The notes under the pieces: generated by a model
Database searches by the model: none
What the model was told of the DNA's origin: nothing
The model's input: the letters and a program-made list of their open reading frames with translations, nothing else
Shown: positions 1 to 9,124 of the stretch, piece by piece
Position numbering within the stretch: the first letter of the stretch is position 1
Layout of the letters: every line of letters starts with the position of its first letter
Position numbers and translations under genes: made by a program
Assembly: GCA_014529385.2 (NCBI GenBank)
Contig: CM043944.1
Location: 64,934,248 to 64,998,247 of the forward strand
Direction of reading: 5' to 3'
From: Adiantum capillus-veneris
Taxonomy: Eukaryota; Streptophyta; Polypodiopsida; Polypodiales; Pteridaceae
DNA: 64,000 bases

Positions 1-157
1 CACATACAAATGTTGTCTAATATTATATAATGGTCAACATGTTGATACAACACTTTTGATGAAGGCCAAAACTAACTCTATTGCAAGTAGTAAAGCTTTA
101 AGCTTAGATTTTGTGGTAGAAAGCATGGCCTAGGACAACCCAAACATGGGCACTTAC
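1..157. other. Window edge, no gene seen
   Basis: AT-rich sequence with no recognisable coding or repeat structure. On the minus strand it would be the intron following the possible exon at 158-590. Confidence 0.3.
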
Positions 158-590
158 CACTCCAAAAAAGAAGCGACCTGCTGAAAATTATTGCCATCAG
201 CAGCATCCTTCAAAAGTGCCTCTGATTGGCCAACAGTGCTAGGAGGCTCCAATGTGCCCGAGAAGCTAGCATGCTCAGGATTGCTAGGCCTCCACCAAAA
301 CAATCCTTTCATAAGCTCTTGAGGAGGAAGCAAACCTTTGACAACTTGCTGAGAGATCGAACCATTGTAGCTAGTAAGCATTCCTGACCCCTTCTCGAAC
401 TTTTATGCTACAAGACACCCCCCCCCCCCCCCCCCATCATTTCTTCCGCCCATCCAACTCATCCTCCTCCTCCTTGGATAACAAGCTCTCAAATGTTTTT
501 CTCTTGATTGATTTCTTAACTTCGGGCTGCTTACTCTGGGACTTTTCATTGCTACTCGCATTAAGAGATGACGGACCTGTTGTTTTCTTC
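158..590 (-). pseudogene. Possible host-gene exon, disrupted by a poly-G run
   Basis: Read on the minus strand, this block starts after an AG acceptor (TACTACAG, 598-591) and ends at a near-perfect donor (GTAAGTG, 157-151). The first part encodes a lysine/serine-rich, charged segment (KRKTFESLLSKEEEDELDG). The second part encodes a more ordinary-looking segment ending in DGNNFQQVASFLEW immediately before the donor. Between them lie a TGA (439-437) and an 18-base G run (435-418 on this strand), and the two halves are in different frames. I do not recognise the protein. It could be an exon of a real host gene whose homopolymer length is mutated or mis-sequenced, or a decayed gene copy. The splice-site pair and sensible codon content support an exon. 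The stop and the lack of any recognised domain argue against a working gene. Confidence 0.3.
418..435. repeat. Poly-C homopolymer (18 nt)
   Basis: Uninterrupted run of C on the plus strand. It separates the two halves of the possible minus-strand exon and is a typical place for length polymorphism or sequencing error. Confidence 0.9.
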
Positions 591-1479
591 CTGTAGTAAT
601 TACTGTCCAATGGTCTTTGTATGCTGAATGAAAACTGGAAACTCTGCCAAAAAATGAACGAAACCAAGTGATGTGTTGTTCATAACAAGACATATTGTGA
701 AAGGCTTCCATACAACAGGCAAGAAGAAAATGAGGAGGACGATGAGCATGGAAGGGACGGAAGGGAGACGAGGAGATGTAGAATGACGAGCATGGAGGAC
801 GACGAGCATGAATGTGCAAAGCGATCAATATGCATTGACGTGGCTCTTGCGTGGAGGCTCCAAATTTCCACCACAAAGTTAAGACAACCATCATGATTCA
901 TCACCCTCCACTCCAGCTACTTTTAATTTTTAATTCGACATCCTAGAAAGCATCACCCACCACTTAATTTTTTCTTTATCACAAATCAAATAAAATTGTT
1001 TTTTGGGAGGCTTCACTAAGGCCTCAACCCTTGGTATACAAAAAATTGTCTATTTTTAAAAATTACCTCCTTCTTGGCCTGTGGAAGGCCATTGGATTCA
1101 TTGTGCAAAGTTGTTGCAAAACTGAGGCCGTTGGATTCTTTGGCTAGATGAGCGCTACATGGCAAGGTTCTTTGTAAAATATCTTTGTTGTCACTTTTGT
1201 TTCCTTACATCACCTTCTTTGAGAGACAAGTGTCCCTAAGGGATTCAAAAGTCTTGTGAATAGAAAGCTTAAACTAAGGCAGCATTTACTTTGTCTGCAT
1301 GCTTGAAAATGACTTCTATACTTTTATACTATATATAAAGCAGCTTAAATTTTTTAAGGAAGGAGAGACCCTTTATGTGTCACTCACTGCTTCATTTAAG
1401 AAAAAACCTCATAAGACCTCTATTTTAAAATGCAAAACTCAAAGGTACGAAGATTTAAAATGCAAAAGTGAATAGTAAC
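591..1479. other. Intergenic, nothing recognised
   Basis: AT-rich, with stops in all frames and no repeated termini. The GGA/GAC-rich segment around 720-830 gives long antisense open frames, but these have low-complexity composition and no domain. Confidence 0.4.
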
Positions 1480-2500
1480 ATTGCAAAAAATGAAAAGACT
1501 TTTGGGAATTGAACATTAGAAAATTTCGGAGGTCATTTGGAGGGCCTTGTAAGAAATTGTATTTCTCTCTCTAGAAACTTTTTTTAAAATGCACTTGCAC
1601 CTTGTGAGTACGTCCAAAAGGACAACCAGACACTCTAAAAAGTAGATTTATATTCCTAATCGTCCTTGAAAACGGTCACTTTTTTATTTAATGCGAGTGT
1701 CTTTTTCAGGAGGAAGGTGCGGCGCATTCAATGCAGCTTATGTCATCACTGAAAGTTGAAAAGTCACAAACTGTAAAATAGTGATAGATTTTGAGGATTT
1801 TGACACCACCAATGCATCCGGAACGCCAAAATACCCTAAAAACGAAAGTCTACTTGTTTCATTCCGACATCCGGAGAGGCAAAAAATGTCAAAAAACCCC
1901 CAAAAATGGGCTTTTTACTTAAGGCGCGCGAGGAGGCATTCTAAAATTTTAGAATGCCCCTCTGCGCGCCGTTAGTACAAAGCTCCTTTTAGTGATTTTT
2001 GGACACTTATCTTTCCAAAAAGCCCCTTTTTAGAGGTTTTTGGATATTTTCCTCTCAAAAAGCTCCCTTAAAAAAAGAAAAAAGGGCCTTTTTACTAACG
2101 GCCTCTTTGGATGTCTAAGCGAGGCAATTGGACATTCATTTCTAGGAGATATGTGCGTTCCGGACGCATTGGCAGTATCAAAAGTTTCAAAATCTTCCAC
2201 CACTTGATAGTTTTGTGACTTTTTGAGTTCTAGTGATGACGTATCCCGTATCAAATGTACCGCATCTACCTTCTGAAAAAGGTGCTCACATTAAATAAAA
2301 GAGAGTGCTCGTCTTCAAGGACCACTAGATTATTAAATGAGGAGAGAGACACCTTTTATATTTTTGTTAATATCAATCTATTTTTCTACGTAACGTAAGC
2401 TCTTCTCTCATTGGAGGAGCTTATTTTCCTCTCTCTACCAAAAGGCCCTCCAAAAGACCTCTGAAATCTCCTAATGAAATCAAAGGCTTTCTACTTTACA
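1480..2500. repeat. Large imperfect inverted repeat (MITE or fold-back-like)
   Basis: The left half reads as the imperfect reverse complement of the right half about a centre near 1991. Matching blocks include GGAGGTCATTTGGAGGGCCTT (about 1530) with AAGGCCCTCCAAAAGACCTC (about 2443), TTATTTAATGCGAG (1684) with its partner at about 2293, and GCATCCGGAACG (1814) with CGTTCCGGACGC (2156). The arms are roughly 450 bp each, with many substitutions and small indels. No transposase is encoded. Long terminal inverted repeats without coding capacity are typical of fold-back or Mutator-type non-autonomous elements. I could not fix the outer ends or a target duplication. Confidence 0.6.
1923..1970. repeat. 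GC-rich palindrome inside the left arm
   Basis: GGCGCGC and GCGCGCC flank an inner perfect palindrome CATTCTAAAATTTTAGAATG, giving a 48-bp hairpin centred near 1947. It has no counterpart in the right arm, so it looks like a later nested insertion or an asymmetric loop of the large inverted repeat. Confidence 0.7.
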
Positions 2501-3241
2501 CAAAGTAACTGAACCATTTAAGTATACATAGCAAAAAGACTTTGGAAAATGTAAAGTCAAAAGCCTTTCTACTTTACATAAAGTAAATGGTCCAGCTTAA
2601 GTGTACATTAAAAAAAAAAAAGACAATTGTTGTGGATATTTTATTGTTTAATGAGAACTTAATTTTTAAAGATAAATTTTTCTTTGTTTTTTCAAAGGGT
2701 TTTTTTAAAGACCAATCTTGATATCTCTTAATAATTTGTGAAAGTGTATTTTTTTTATAAAAAAAAAGGCCAAAATCACAATAGTAAGTGAATGTATTTA
2801 AATCTCAAAGAAATACCTCAAGCTTAGCCGAGCCTTGAGGTGCTGAAGATTACACATTTGTTCTCTCCCAGAGGCTACGTACCAAGACCAAATTAGGTGT
2901 ACTATACTAACAAACTTTTAGCTTGCCACAACGGCATCCGTGTATTTTGGAAACAAACAAGTATATTTTCAAAATTTTAAAAATAACTATAAAGAGACAC
3001 TTCTATACCCTTTCTGAAAGTGCTTGAAAAATTATTGGCATTGGGCACCTGTGTTGGTGTCCCTTCTCTCTCAATTTATCGGTTACTCTAGTGAGTGCAT
3101 GTATGTATGTACATGCACATGAAAGAGACGTTAACAAAAACTCAAACATTGAGTTTATTTTATAAAGAGAGGAGGGTTTGCCTGCTTATGACAAAGCTCG
3201 GATATCCATGGGGTAGATCTCGATGCAACTCAAGTATGTAA

Positions 3242-3243
<2 letters not shown>
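2501..3243. other. Intergenic, nothing recognised
   Basis: AT-rich with poly-A/T runs. No coding region or repeat termini seen. Confidence 0.4.

Positions 3244-3282
<39 letters not shown>
3244..3282. repeat. (AG)n microsatellite
   Basis: About 19 AG units, perfect. Confidence 0.95.
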
Positions 3283-3285
<3 letters not shown>

Positions 3286-3441
3286 GTTGACAAAGAGAGG
3301 AATTTTATGGACAACCCACTATTAGATTTAGCAGGAGTACATCTTCTTGTGTAAATCAGCTTTTGGGATGGTAGATAGGTCAATTTCAACACGTGTATAC
3401 GTGCTTGTGTATTTTGTGTATACGTGTGTGTGTGAGTGAGT

Positions 3442-3442
3442 G

Positions 3443-3482
<40 letters not shown>
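3442..3482. repeat. (GA)n microsatellite
   Basis: About 20 units, preceded by an imperfect GT-rich tract (3420-3440). Confidence 0.95.
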
Positions 3483-3485
<3 letters not shown>

Positions 3486-3568
3486 AAAGGGCACTTATCA
3501 ACGAGAAGAAGGACTAGAGAGAGGTTCCATGTATATGTGTGTGTGCGTGTGAGTGTGTGTGGGGGGGA

Positions 3569-3602
3569 GAGAAGAAGAAGAAGAAGAAGAAGAAGAAGAA
3601 GA
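3569..3602. repeat. (GAA)n microsatellite
   Basis: About 11 trinucleotide units following GGGGGGGAGA. It directly abuts the hairpin unit that follows, an arrangement seen again in the 61-kb region. Confidence 0.9.
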
Positions 3603-3760
3603 GAATTTTAACGTCGTAGGAAACTATCCCAAGAGACCTTAGAGATCTAGCCGACGAGGAGAGTTGAACTCAAGACCTGTTATTCAAGAGGAAAATGGTA
3701 TAACCTTTCTATCACCCAAGTATGGTAGATTGGTTATGCCATTTCTCTCTTGAATAAATC
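3603..3760. repeat. Hairpin unit, tRNA-like, shared with the 61-62 kb CACTA copies
   Basis: It begins TTTTAACGTCGTAGGAAACT and contains GTTGAACTCAAGACCTG, then an inverted repeat (3680-3757) whose left arm begins TTATTCAAGAG and whose right arm ends CTCTTGAATAA. Closely related units lie at about 61443-61600, 61633-61800 and 62093-62172. On the minus strand, GGTAGATTGGTTATGCC-like and GAGTTCAACTCC blocks resemble Pol III A and B boxes, so a tRNA-derived origin is possible. The hairpin loop here is inverted relative to the 61-kb copies. Confidence 0.6.
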
Positions 3761-4997
3761 TTTCCTCCCCCGTTACCTTCAAAAGGCCATTGTGAGTCCT
3801 CACCTTGTTTCATTAGCAAAAAGGGAAGGCCTCATCCCTTAGGGGTAGGCCAAAAAACTCTAAGTCCTCGTTGGAGACCTTCCTTTTAAAGATCTACATC
3901 CTTAAGTTCTAGACTTAGTTTTAAAATCTTTAAAAATAAAAATAAAAAATCTCTAGAGATCAAAGCTCCAAATGATAGATCCTTTTCTTAAAATTTGAAT
4001 TAACAAAAATGACAACTTTAGTCTATTACCTCAAGTTTCTTCAACTGGTGAAAGAACTTCAAAATGAAAAGATGGATGAAAGAATTTCTCAAAATGAAAA
4101 GGTGACTCTTGGGATTTGTGGAGCCATCCATTATGCTATGTTTTTATCATTTAACCTCTAAGGTTTTCAACGTTTCATGCTTTCAAAGACAACCTAAAAT
4201 CCTTTCCTAGCATTCATTTCATATTTCAAAACTCAAGACATGTCCATCGTTAGATTTACACACTCTTCATTTAAATGAGTACCTACTATCTTATTTCAAC
4301 CAATCAACATTTTTGGCCTATTAAAAAATGCTTAAAAATATAACTCAACTTTTTTCTATTTTAGTCAGCAAAAAGAGAAGGCATCTCTATAGCCTTTTGC
4401 CCTTTGGGCATGCCAAAAAGAAGGCTAGCTGGACTTGGGGAATAAGAGAGATAAGTTTCAAAAGCTAAAGGAGGATAGGAAAAGAAAAAGAATGTGAATG
4501 AGAGCTCAAAAGAGCACTAGCGGCAGAGCTTCTGCACAGCCATTTTTTTAGAAAGTTGGAAAAAAGGTGGAGAGTGTTTATTAAACACATTTTTCACTCT
4601 TTTTTTTGGGGGTTCTCGACCAGGGGTTTTTTTTTAGCACGCCAAAAGAAGAGTTGTTTTGGAGGCCGTTCTCGTGGACGGTGGACTTGCGGAGCCGAAA
4701 GCATTGCAAAGCTTATGGTGCAGCGAGGAGCAATGAGGGATCGTCCCCCATGTCTTTTTGCGAAGTAAAGCTTGGATGGTGTGTTATTTGCCAAGCCAAC
4801 CGTTTTTTGGCACTCATGCCGATGTAAAGAGGTCTTTCTGAAGAAATAGAGCCTACATTGCCCTGTTTTGGTGTCGATTATCCCCTTCCCGCCTTCTCTT
4901 CCTCTTGCTCTTCTTGGGGTAAAGGCACTTCGCCTTTTGCCCGGGCCGGATGTCTGGTGTCCGACTGCCCGTCCATGTGTGTACATGCCCTTATTTG
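3761..4997. other. Intergenic, nothing recognised
   Basis: Mixed AT-rich sequence becoming more GC-rich after about 4650. Open frames in both directions at 4590-4990 lack recognisable domains and overlap each other, so I do not call them. Confidence 0.35.
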
Positions 4998-5007
4998 TAT
5001 ATAAATA
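4998..5007 (+). promoter_or_regulatory. TATA-box-like motif
   Basis: TATATAAATA lies upstream of a GC-richer transcribed-looking block (about 5030-5440, continuing after the TR-GAG insertion at 7871-8540). It could be a host promoter or the promoter of an unrecognised LTR-type element; I see no second copy. Confidence 0.35.
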
Positions 5008-5029
5008 AGGAGCAGCTCACTTACTAGTT

Positions 5030-5584
5030 CGAGAGTTTGCTCCACTCACATCGTCTCGTGCTCTTCCCCTTGCACGCACACACCGCACCGTGTACGCACG
5101 CACACATTCGCGCACACGTGCACTCACAAGCTGTATTAGAGCTATGGTGGCAAACTGCGTGTGGGATCGCTTCCCTAGCGACGATAGACACGGGAGTGAT
5201 GGAGCTTGGCCATGGCGGATTGATCTCAACAGCAGCAGATCCGGATCGCTGGCATTAGATATGAGCTCCTCGAGCGCCCGGAGGAGATCCGGTGGATCTC
5301 GGCTACACGACATGTGCAACGACTCAATTGGAGAGGGAGTCTTAGCAGCTTTGAAGCTCTACAGGAAATTGACAGATCTCGGTGTGCAAAGCTTGGCTTG
5401 AAAGAGAGATTTAGGCAAGCCTTAGAGGCTTAAGCAGGACTTGAAGGCTATGTGTGCACACACACACACACACACACACTCCGCTTCCCCACTCGTCAGA
5501 CGATAGAGACAAAGATTTTTTTTTTCCCTCTTTGTGAGCCTTGTGTGCAAAGGTGGGTGCCCTTGATCCCCGACTCTGCTCCTA
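5030..5584 (+). other. GC-richer leader-like block of unknown nature
   Basis: Higher GC than its surroundings, with an open frame ending at 5401 (residues such as DRFPSDDRHGSDGAWPW) that has no domain I recognise. The block was split by the TR-GAG insertion: 5030-5584 was originally contiguous with 7871 onward. It may be a 5' untranslated or first-exon region of a host transcript, or the leader of an old element. Confidence 0.3.
5451..5480. repeat. (CA)n microsatellite
   Basis: Perfect AC repeat of about 13 units. Confidence 0.9.
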
Positions 5585-5589
5585 CTAAG
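5585..5589 (+). repeat. Target-site duplication CTAAG (left)
   Basis: CTAAG immediately precedes the LTR start TGTTGGGTATG and recurs directly after the 3' LTR at 7866-7870. Confidence 0.9.
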
Positions 5590-5830
5590 TGTTGGGTATG
5601 CAAGCCCAAATTTTGGTCCAACATGTCAAGCCTGTGAGAATTACCTCTAATGGCATGCACTAGCACCTCAGTTTGCATGGAAGGTTTATATATATGTAGC
5701 TCTTTTTAATCAAGAAGCGTGGTGTTTTTATTTTTAGTGTGTCGAATCTCTCTCTGCTCTCTCTCTCGTTCACCTTCTTGTACGCTGTCATGACTCGTCC
5801 ACCTCGCCATCCTCCATAGCCTACCCTACA
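5590..5830 (+). repeat. 5' LTR of the TR-GAG element (241 bp)
   Basis: TGTTGGG...CCTACA, highly similar to 7605-7865. It contains TTTATATATATG at about 5686, a plausible TATA box. The pyrimidine tract (5747-5769) is short here but expanded to a long (TC)n in the 3' copy, which accounts for most of the length difference. Confidence 0.9.
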
Positions 5831-5832
5831 AT

Positions 5833-5840
5833 TGGTATCA
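5833..5840 (+). promoter_or_regulatory. Primer-binding site, initiator Met tRNA
   Basis: TGGTATCA starts two bases after the LTR end, followed by TATCTC. The first eight bases match the usual plant initiator-Met primer site (TGGTATCAGAGC). Confidence 0.8.
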
Positions 5841-5864
5841 TATCTCTAAGGCGTTGCAAGACAG

Positions 5865-6350
5865 GCATCTCAAGATGTTGCGACAAATCGACAGATGCTG
5901 CGGGCAGGACTGTGTGGACTACGTGCATCTCAAGACGCTGCAGGCAGGAGAGCATCTCAAGATGCTACGACTTGTGGTAGTGCATTGCTAGCCATTAACG
6001 GCATCTCAAAACGCTCTGTTGGGGGCCTTCATAGGTAGTTTTTCAATAGGCATTTCAAAACACTTTACAAGGCATTACAAGGCAATTATATAGAGGTGAT
6101 TGAACTTGGCAATTTTGCAGCATTCTAAAATGTTGTCTTACAACAACCAAGGTCGATGGTCATTGCTTACCTTAACCAAGCATATCAAAAGGGTGGTTGC
6201 AACAGAGATAGGAATTGTTGTAGCGGGCAAGGCTCGACTACGAGCTATCATTGGGTAAATATTGATAGCATATCAAAAGAATCTATTCGAAGCTTTTGTC
6301 TGCAACGATTAAAAAACCCCTCTTCAATCTACAAAGCATATCAAGCATGG
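5865..6350 (+). repeat. Dispersed palindromic motif in the TR-GAG leader
   Basis: Variants of GCATCTCAAGATGC occur at 5865, 5925, 5952, 6001, 6050, 6120, 6180, 6269 and 6337. The best copies are self-complementary (GCATCT-CA-AGATGC). Spacing is about 27-90 bp. They lie between the primer site and the gag start, where LTR elements carry packaging, dimerisation or translation signals; a role here is inference. Confidence 0.55.
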
Positions 6351-7196
6351 CATCCAAAGTGGATAAATTTAATGGAACAGGCTTCCACACTTGGCAAATT
6401 AAAATGAAGGGTTATTTAATTTGGAAGAACCTGTGGAGTGTCGTGAAACCCTTATCAATCGACGAAACTGACACATCCACTACAATTACGAGAGCACTCT
6501 TTGCCGAGCAACAACGCAAGGACGAGCAAGCATTAGGTATTATTCTGACATCTCTCGGAGATGATTTTATTCACTACTTGGATGACGTGCAATCTTCTAG
6601 TGTTGTCTGGATACAAATAGAGAAGGTTTTTGGTGCTAAAGCTAAGTATTCAATGATGAGTCTAAAGATGGAGTTGTACTCTCTTGATATGCATGCTGAT
6701 GAAAACATTACATCTTTAGCTAACTGACTGAAGAGTATTAAAGCTCAACTTGTTTATGTCGAAGCCCCAGTGTCAGAAGAAGATCTCATAACTGTTTTGT
6801 TAAAAGGTTTGCCTGATAAATTTCATCACATTGTTACTGTTTTAAAAGAGAAATATCCGCTGACCTCCTTGGATGGTATCATCAATTCATTGTAGGAAGA
6901 AGAAAAAAGGGTATCCCCTACCCATTCTCTCATTATTCCTAGTGCATATACAATATTCCCCAACAGTTCTTTTGGTACTCCTAGTGCATATGCAGTCATT
7001 AATTGTGCTTTTACCTCATCTTCATCTTGACCATCCATTGGTACCAGATCTTGTGCCATTTGTGGACGTAACAATCACCAGACAAAGGATTGTTTCAAGA
7101 AGAATCCTTGTGTTCATTGTGATAAAACAAATCATCCTTCAAATTGATGCTTTCAAAAGGGTAAAAATCAGATCCATGTGATTGATGGAGACACCG
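6347..7196 (+). pseudogene. gag: copia-type gag (UBN2 family) with zinc knuckles, broken
   Basis: Starts MASKVDKFNGTGFHTWQIKM, the standard opening of copia Gag, and continues through a UBN2-like capsid region. The first stop is TGA at 6725-6727, but the homology runs on in the same frame (KGLPDKFHHIV), past another stop at about 6893. The C-terminal part is in a shifted frame around 7049 and carries CAICGRNNHQTKDC (CX2CX4HX4C) plus a second, damaged knuckle CVHCDKTNHPSN-stop-C. Nothing follows that resembles a protease. Gag would form the particle that packages element RNA. The start ATG at 6347 is chosen because it directly precedes the conserved N-terminus. Confidence 0.85.
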
Positions 7197-7590
7197 AATC
7201 TCAAATATTTTTTTGTTGATAGTGATGTTCTTTAGATCAACTCTTTTTATGTTTCTCCTAGTCAAAATAAATTGTACGAGCTATAGACACTTCCACAGAT
7301 GAGTGGTAAGACCTCCCAAACTTCCAGTTTTTTGTTCAAGTCCTATTTTTGTTGCACTTCTCGTGAGGTTATTGGGTATACCTTAAACCCAAGGTTTGGC
7401 AGTGAACCAAAAACTCCATTTGTTTTGGTATAGCTAATACCTACACCCTGTCTGTTCCAGGCGGGGTTCACTATCATAGCACCAGGTTATGGGTACACCA
7501 GAATCCTTGGTCGTGAGAGAACCTAAATTTTATGGTTTTCGAGTACACCAAAAACTCAAGATATCATGACAGTGACATATCTAGTTCGGG

Positions 7591-7604
7591 CTTGAGGGTG
7601 GGGC
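7591..7604 (+). promoter_or_regulatory. Polypurine tract of the TR-GAG element
   Basis: GAGGGTGGGGC immediately upstream of the 3' LTR, the expected plus-strand primer. Confidence 0.75.
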
Positions 7605-7752
7605 TGTTGGGTATGCAAGCCCAAATGTAAGTCTAATGTGTCAAGCCTGTGGGAATTACCTCTTATGGCATGCAGTAGCACCTCAGTTTGCATGGAAGGT
7701 TTATATATATGTAGCTCAATTAAGAAGCGTGGTGTTTTTATTTTTAGTGTGT

Positions 7753-7805
<53 letters not shown>

Positions 7806-7865
7806 CACCTTCTTGTATGCTGTCATGGCTCGTCCACCTCGCCATCCTCCATAGTCTACCCTACA
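7605..7865 (+). repeat. 3' LTR of the TR-GAG element (261 bp)
   Basis: Same termini as the 5' LTR. It carries an expanded (TC)n tract at 7757-7803. Confidence 0.9.
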
Positions 7866-7870
7866 CTAAG
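7866..7870 (+). repeat. Target-site duplication CTAAG (right)
   Basis: Exact copy of 5585-5589. Confidence 0.9.
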
Positions 7871-8737
7871 CCCCACCCCGCTTTCACACACTTGAGCAGC
7901 TTGAGAGCAAAAGAGAGCGAGCGTGAGAGATCGAGATAGAGAGAGATCCTTTCACCGCCAAAGAGAAATGAGAGAGTGCAAGCTTTGAGAAATAAAGCGA
8001 AAGCGAACAAGTGAGAGATAGAGTGAGCAAGCGAGAGCGAGTGTGCTCTCGGGTAAAAATCTCGGCTCAGCTTTTGAGCTTCGACAAGTAAGCCCGGGAA
8101 TCACTTCGCATCGGCCCACTTTTGACATTCTCCTCGGCATCGGAGACTCTCATCTGACGGCGGGAGGCGACCTCGACATCGACAATTTGATTTGGCTCGA
8201 CATTGACGATTCACAGTGGCCAGGTTGAGAGCCCTTCTCTTGGACGATATTCTCTGCATTCCTCCTCTACGATTTTGAACATTGGCAATTAGCCATTCCT
8301 ACATCGGTTTTGACATCGATTTTGGCGTTTTTTCTTGGCGTTTTGACGTTTTTCTCTACATTTTTGAGCATTGAAGACTTGACACATCAATTTTGGCACC
8401 GACCAGGCAGCTATTCAACTAGCGTACTTCCGCCCGTCGCGGCGGATGACGGCATTGACAACATTCGGCACCTCAACACAGTAGGCGACGATAGAGGGAG
8501 AGCGGCATCGGCTCTCCTCTAGCACCCATTTTGGCTTGGACGTAGTCTCCACGCCGTTTTGACTTTAACATTTCTCCAATTGTTTATGAGGTAGTGTTTG
8601 CCAGATTTCCATGGGTTTTGCTCACAGGTTGCACTATTGTTCCAATGTGGATTATGCGGCACATGTAGTGTTCATGTACGACTATGTGGAGCATTATAGA
8701 GAGATTGTTTGCACAGTTTAGTGTAGTTTCATGCTAT
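7871..8737 (+). other. GC-richer block, continuation of 5030-5584
   Basis: GAGAGCGAGCG-rich purine tract, then a GC-richer segment (8080-8530) with short open frames and no known domain. After about 8580 it becomes ordinary AT-rich sequence that was contiguous with 16930 onward before Tat-A inserted. Leader, UTR or intron of a host transcript is possible; nothing is certain. Confidence 0.3.
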
Positions 8738-8741
8738 GTAT
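8738..8741 (+). repeat. Target-site duplication GTAT (left, Tat-A)
   Basis: GTAT precedes the LTR start TGATAGCC and recurs at 16926-16929 after the 3' LTR. Confidence 0.75.
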
Positions 8742-9119
8742 TGATAGCCGTTTTTTTGGCTCTCTGTAATTGCCATAGTGAGTTATCTCACCCTATCAAA
8801 TCACTCAAACACTGTGGTTACCCTCACCCTTTCACTGTATATAGGTGCGTGTGAGTTAGGGGACTTTTCCCATATCTCCTTACTGAAATAAAAAACCCTC
8901 AATTAGCTAGTCATTGGGCTAGTTGAGCCAAAAAAAAAAAAATAATAAAAAAAAATAAGTATATTATGGCCCATGTGTATGTAAATATTTCTTTGTATAT
9001 AGGGCCTAAATAAAAGATTTTTTCATGATTATTTTGGTATTTATTTAAATATTTCTACCTAGGTGTCTGTTATTTATGCTCTGTACATTGCCTCACCATT
9101 ACCACAATTTTTCTTACCA
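8742..9119 (+). repeat. Truncated 5' LTR of Tat-A
   Basis: Nearly identical to the first ~390 bp of the 3' LTR (14232-14621), up to the shared TTTTTCTTACCA. It then switches abruptly into gag coding sequence. The remaining ~2.3 kb of LTR is missing, consistent with one large deletion. Confidence 0.9.
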
Positions 9120-9124
9120 AGAGG

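Larger units (their letters stand above)
5590..7865 (+). mobile_element. TR-GAG-type copia LTR retrotransposon (2.3 kb, non-autonomous)
   Basis: Complete by its termini: two LTRs beginning TGTTGGGTATGCAAGCCC and ending CCTACA, a 5-bp target duplication CTAAG on both sides, an initiator-Met primer site directly after the 5' LTR, and a purine-rich tract before the 3' LTR. The interior (about 1.8 kb) encodes only a copia-type Gag with zinc knuckles. No protease, integrase, reverse transcriptase or RNase H is present. This matches the class of small elements that keep gag but rely on a partner for pol. Gag has at least three in-frame stops, so this copy is itself decayed. The insertion split the GC-richer block at 5030-5584. 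Confidence 0.9.

Noticed and set aside
403-904. Long minus-strand frames with Arg/Gly-rich and hydrophobic content
   Set aside because: They arise from GAC/GGA-rich low-complexity sequence and the poly-G run, and overlap in several frames with no domain.
3393-3611. Frame rich in RERERE and RRRR
   Set aside because: Pure translation of AG and GAA microsatellites.
4594-5401. Overlapping frames of 70-130 codons on both strands
   Set aside because: GC-richer sequence gives long frames by chance; no domain, no consistent start, and opposite-strand overlap.
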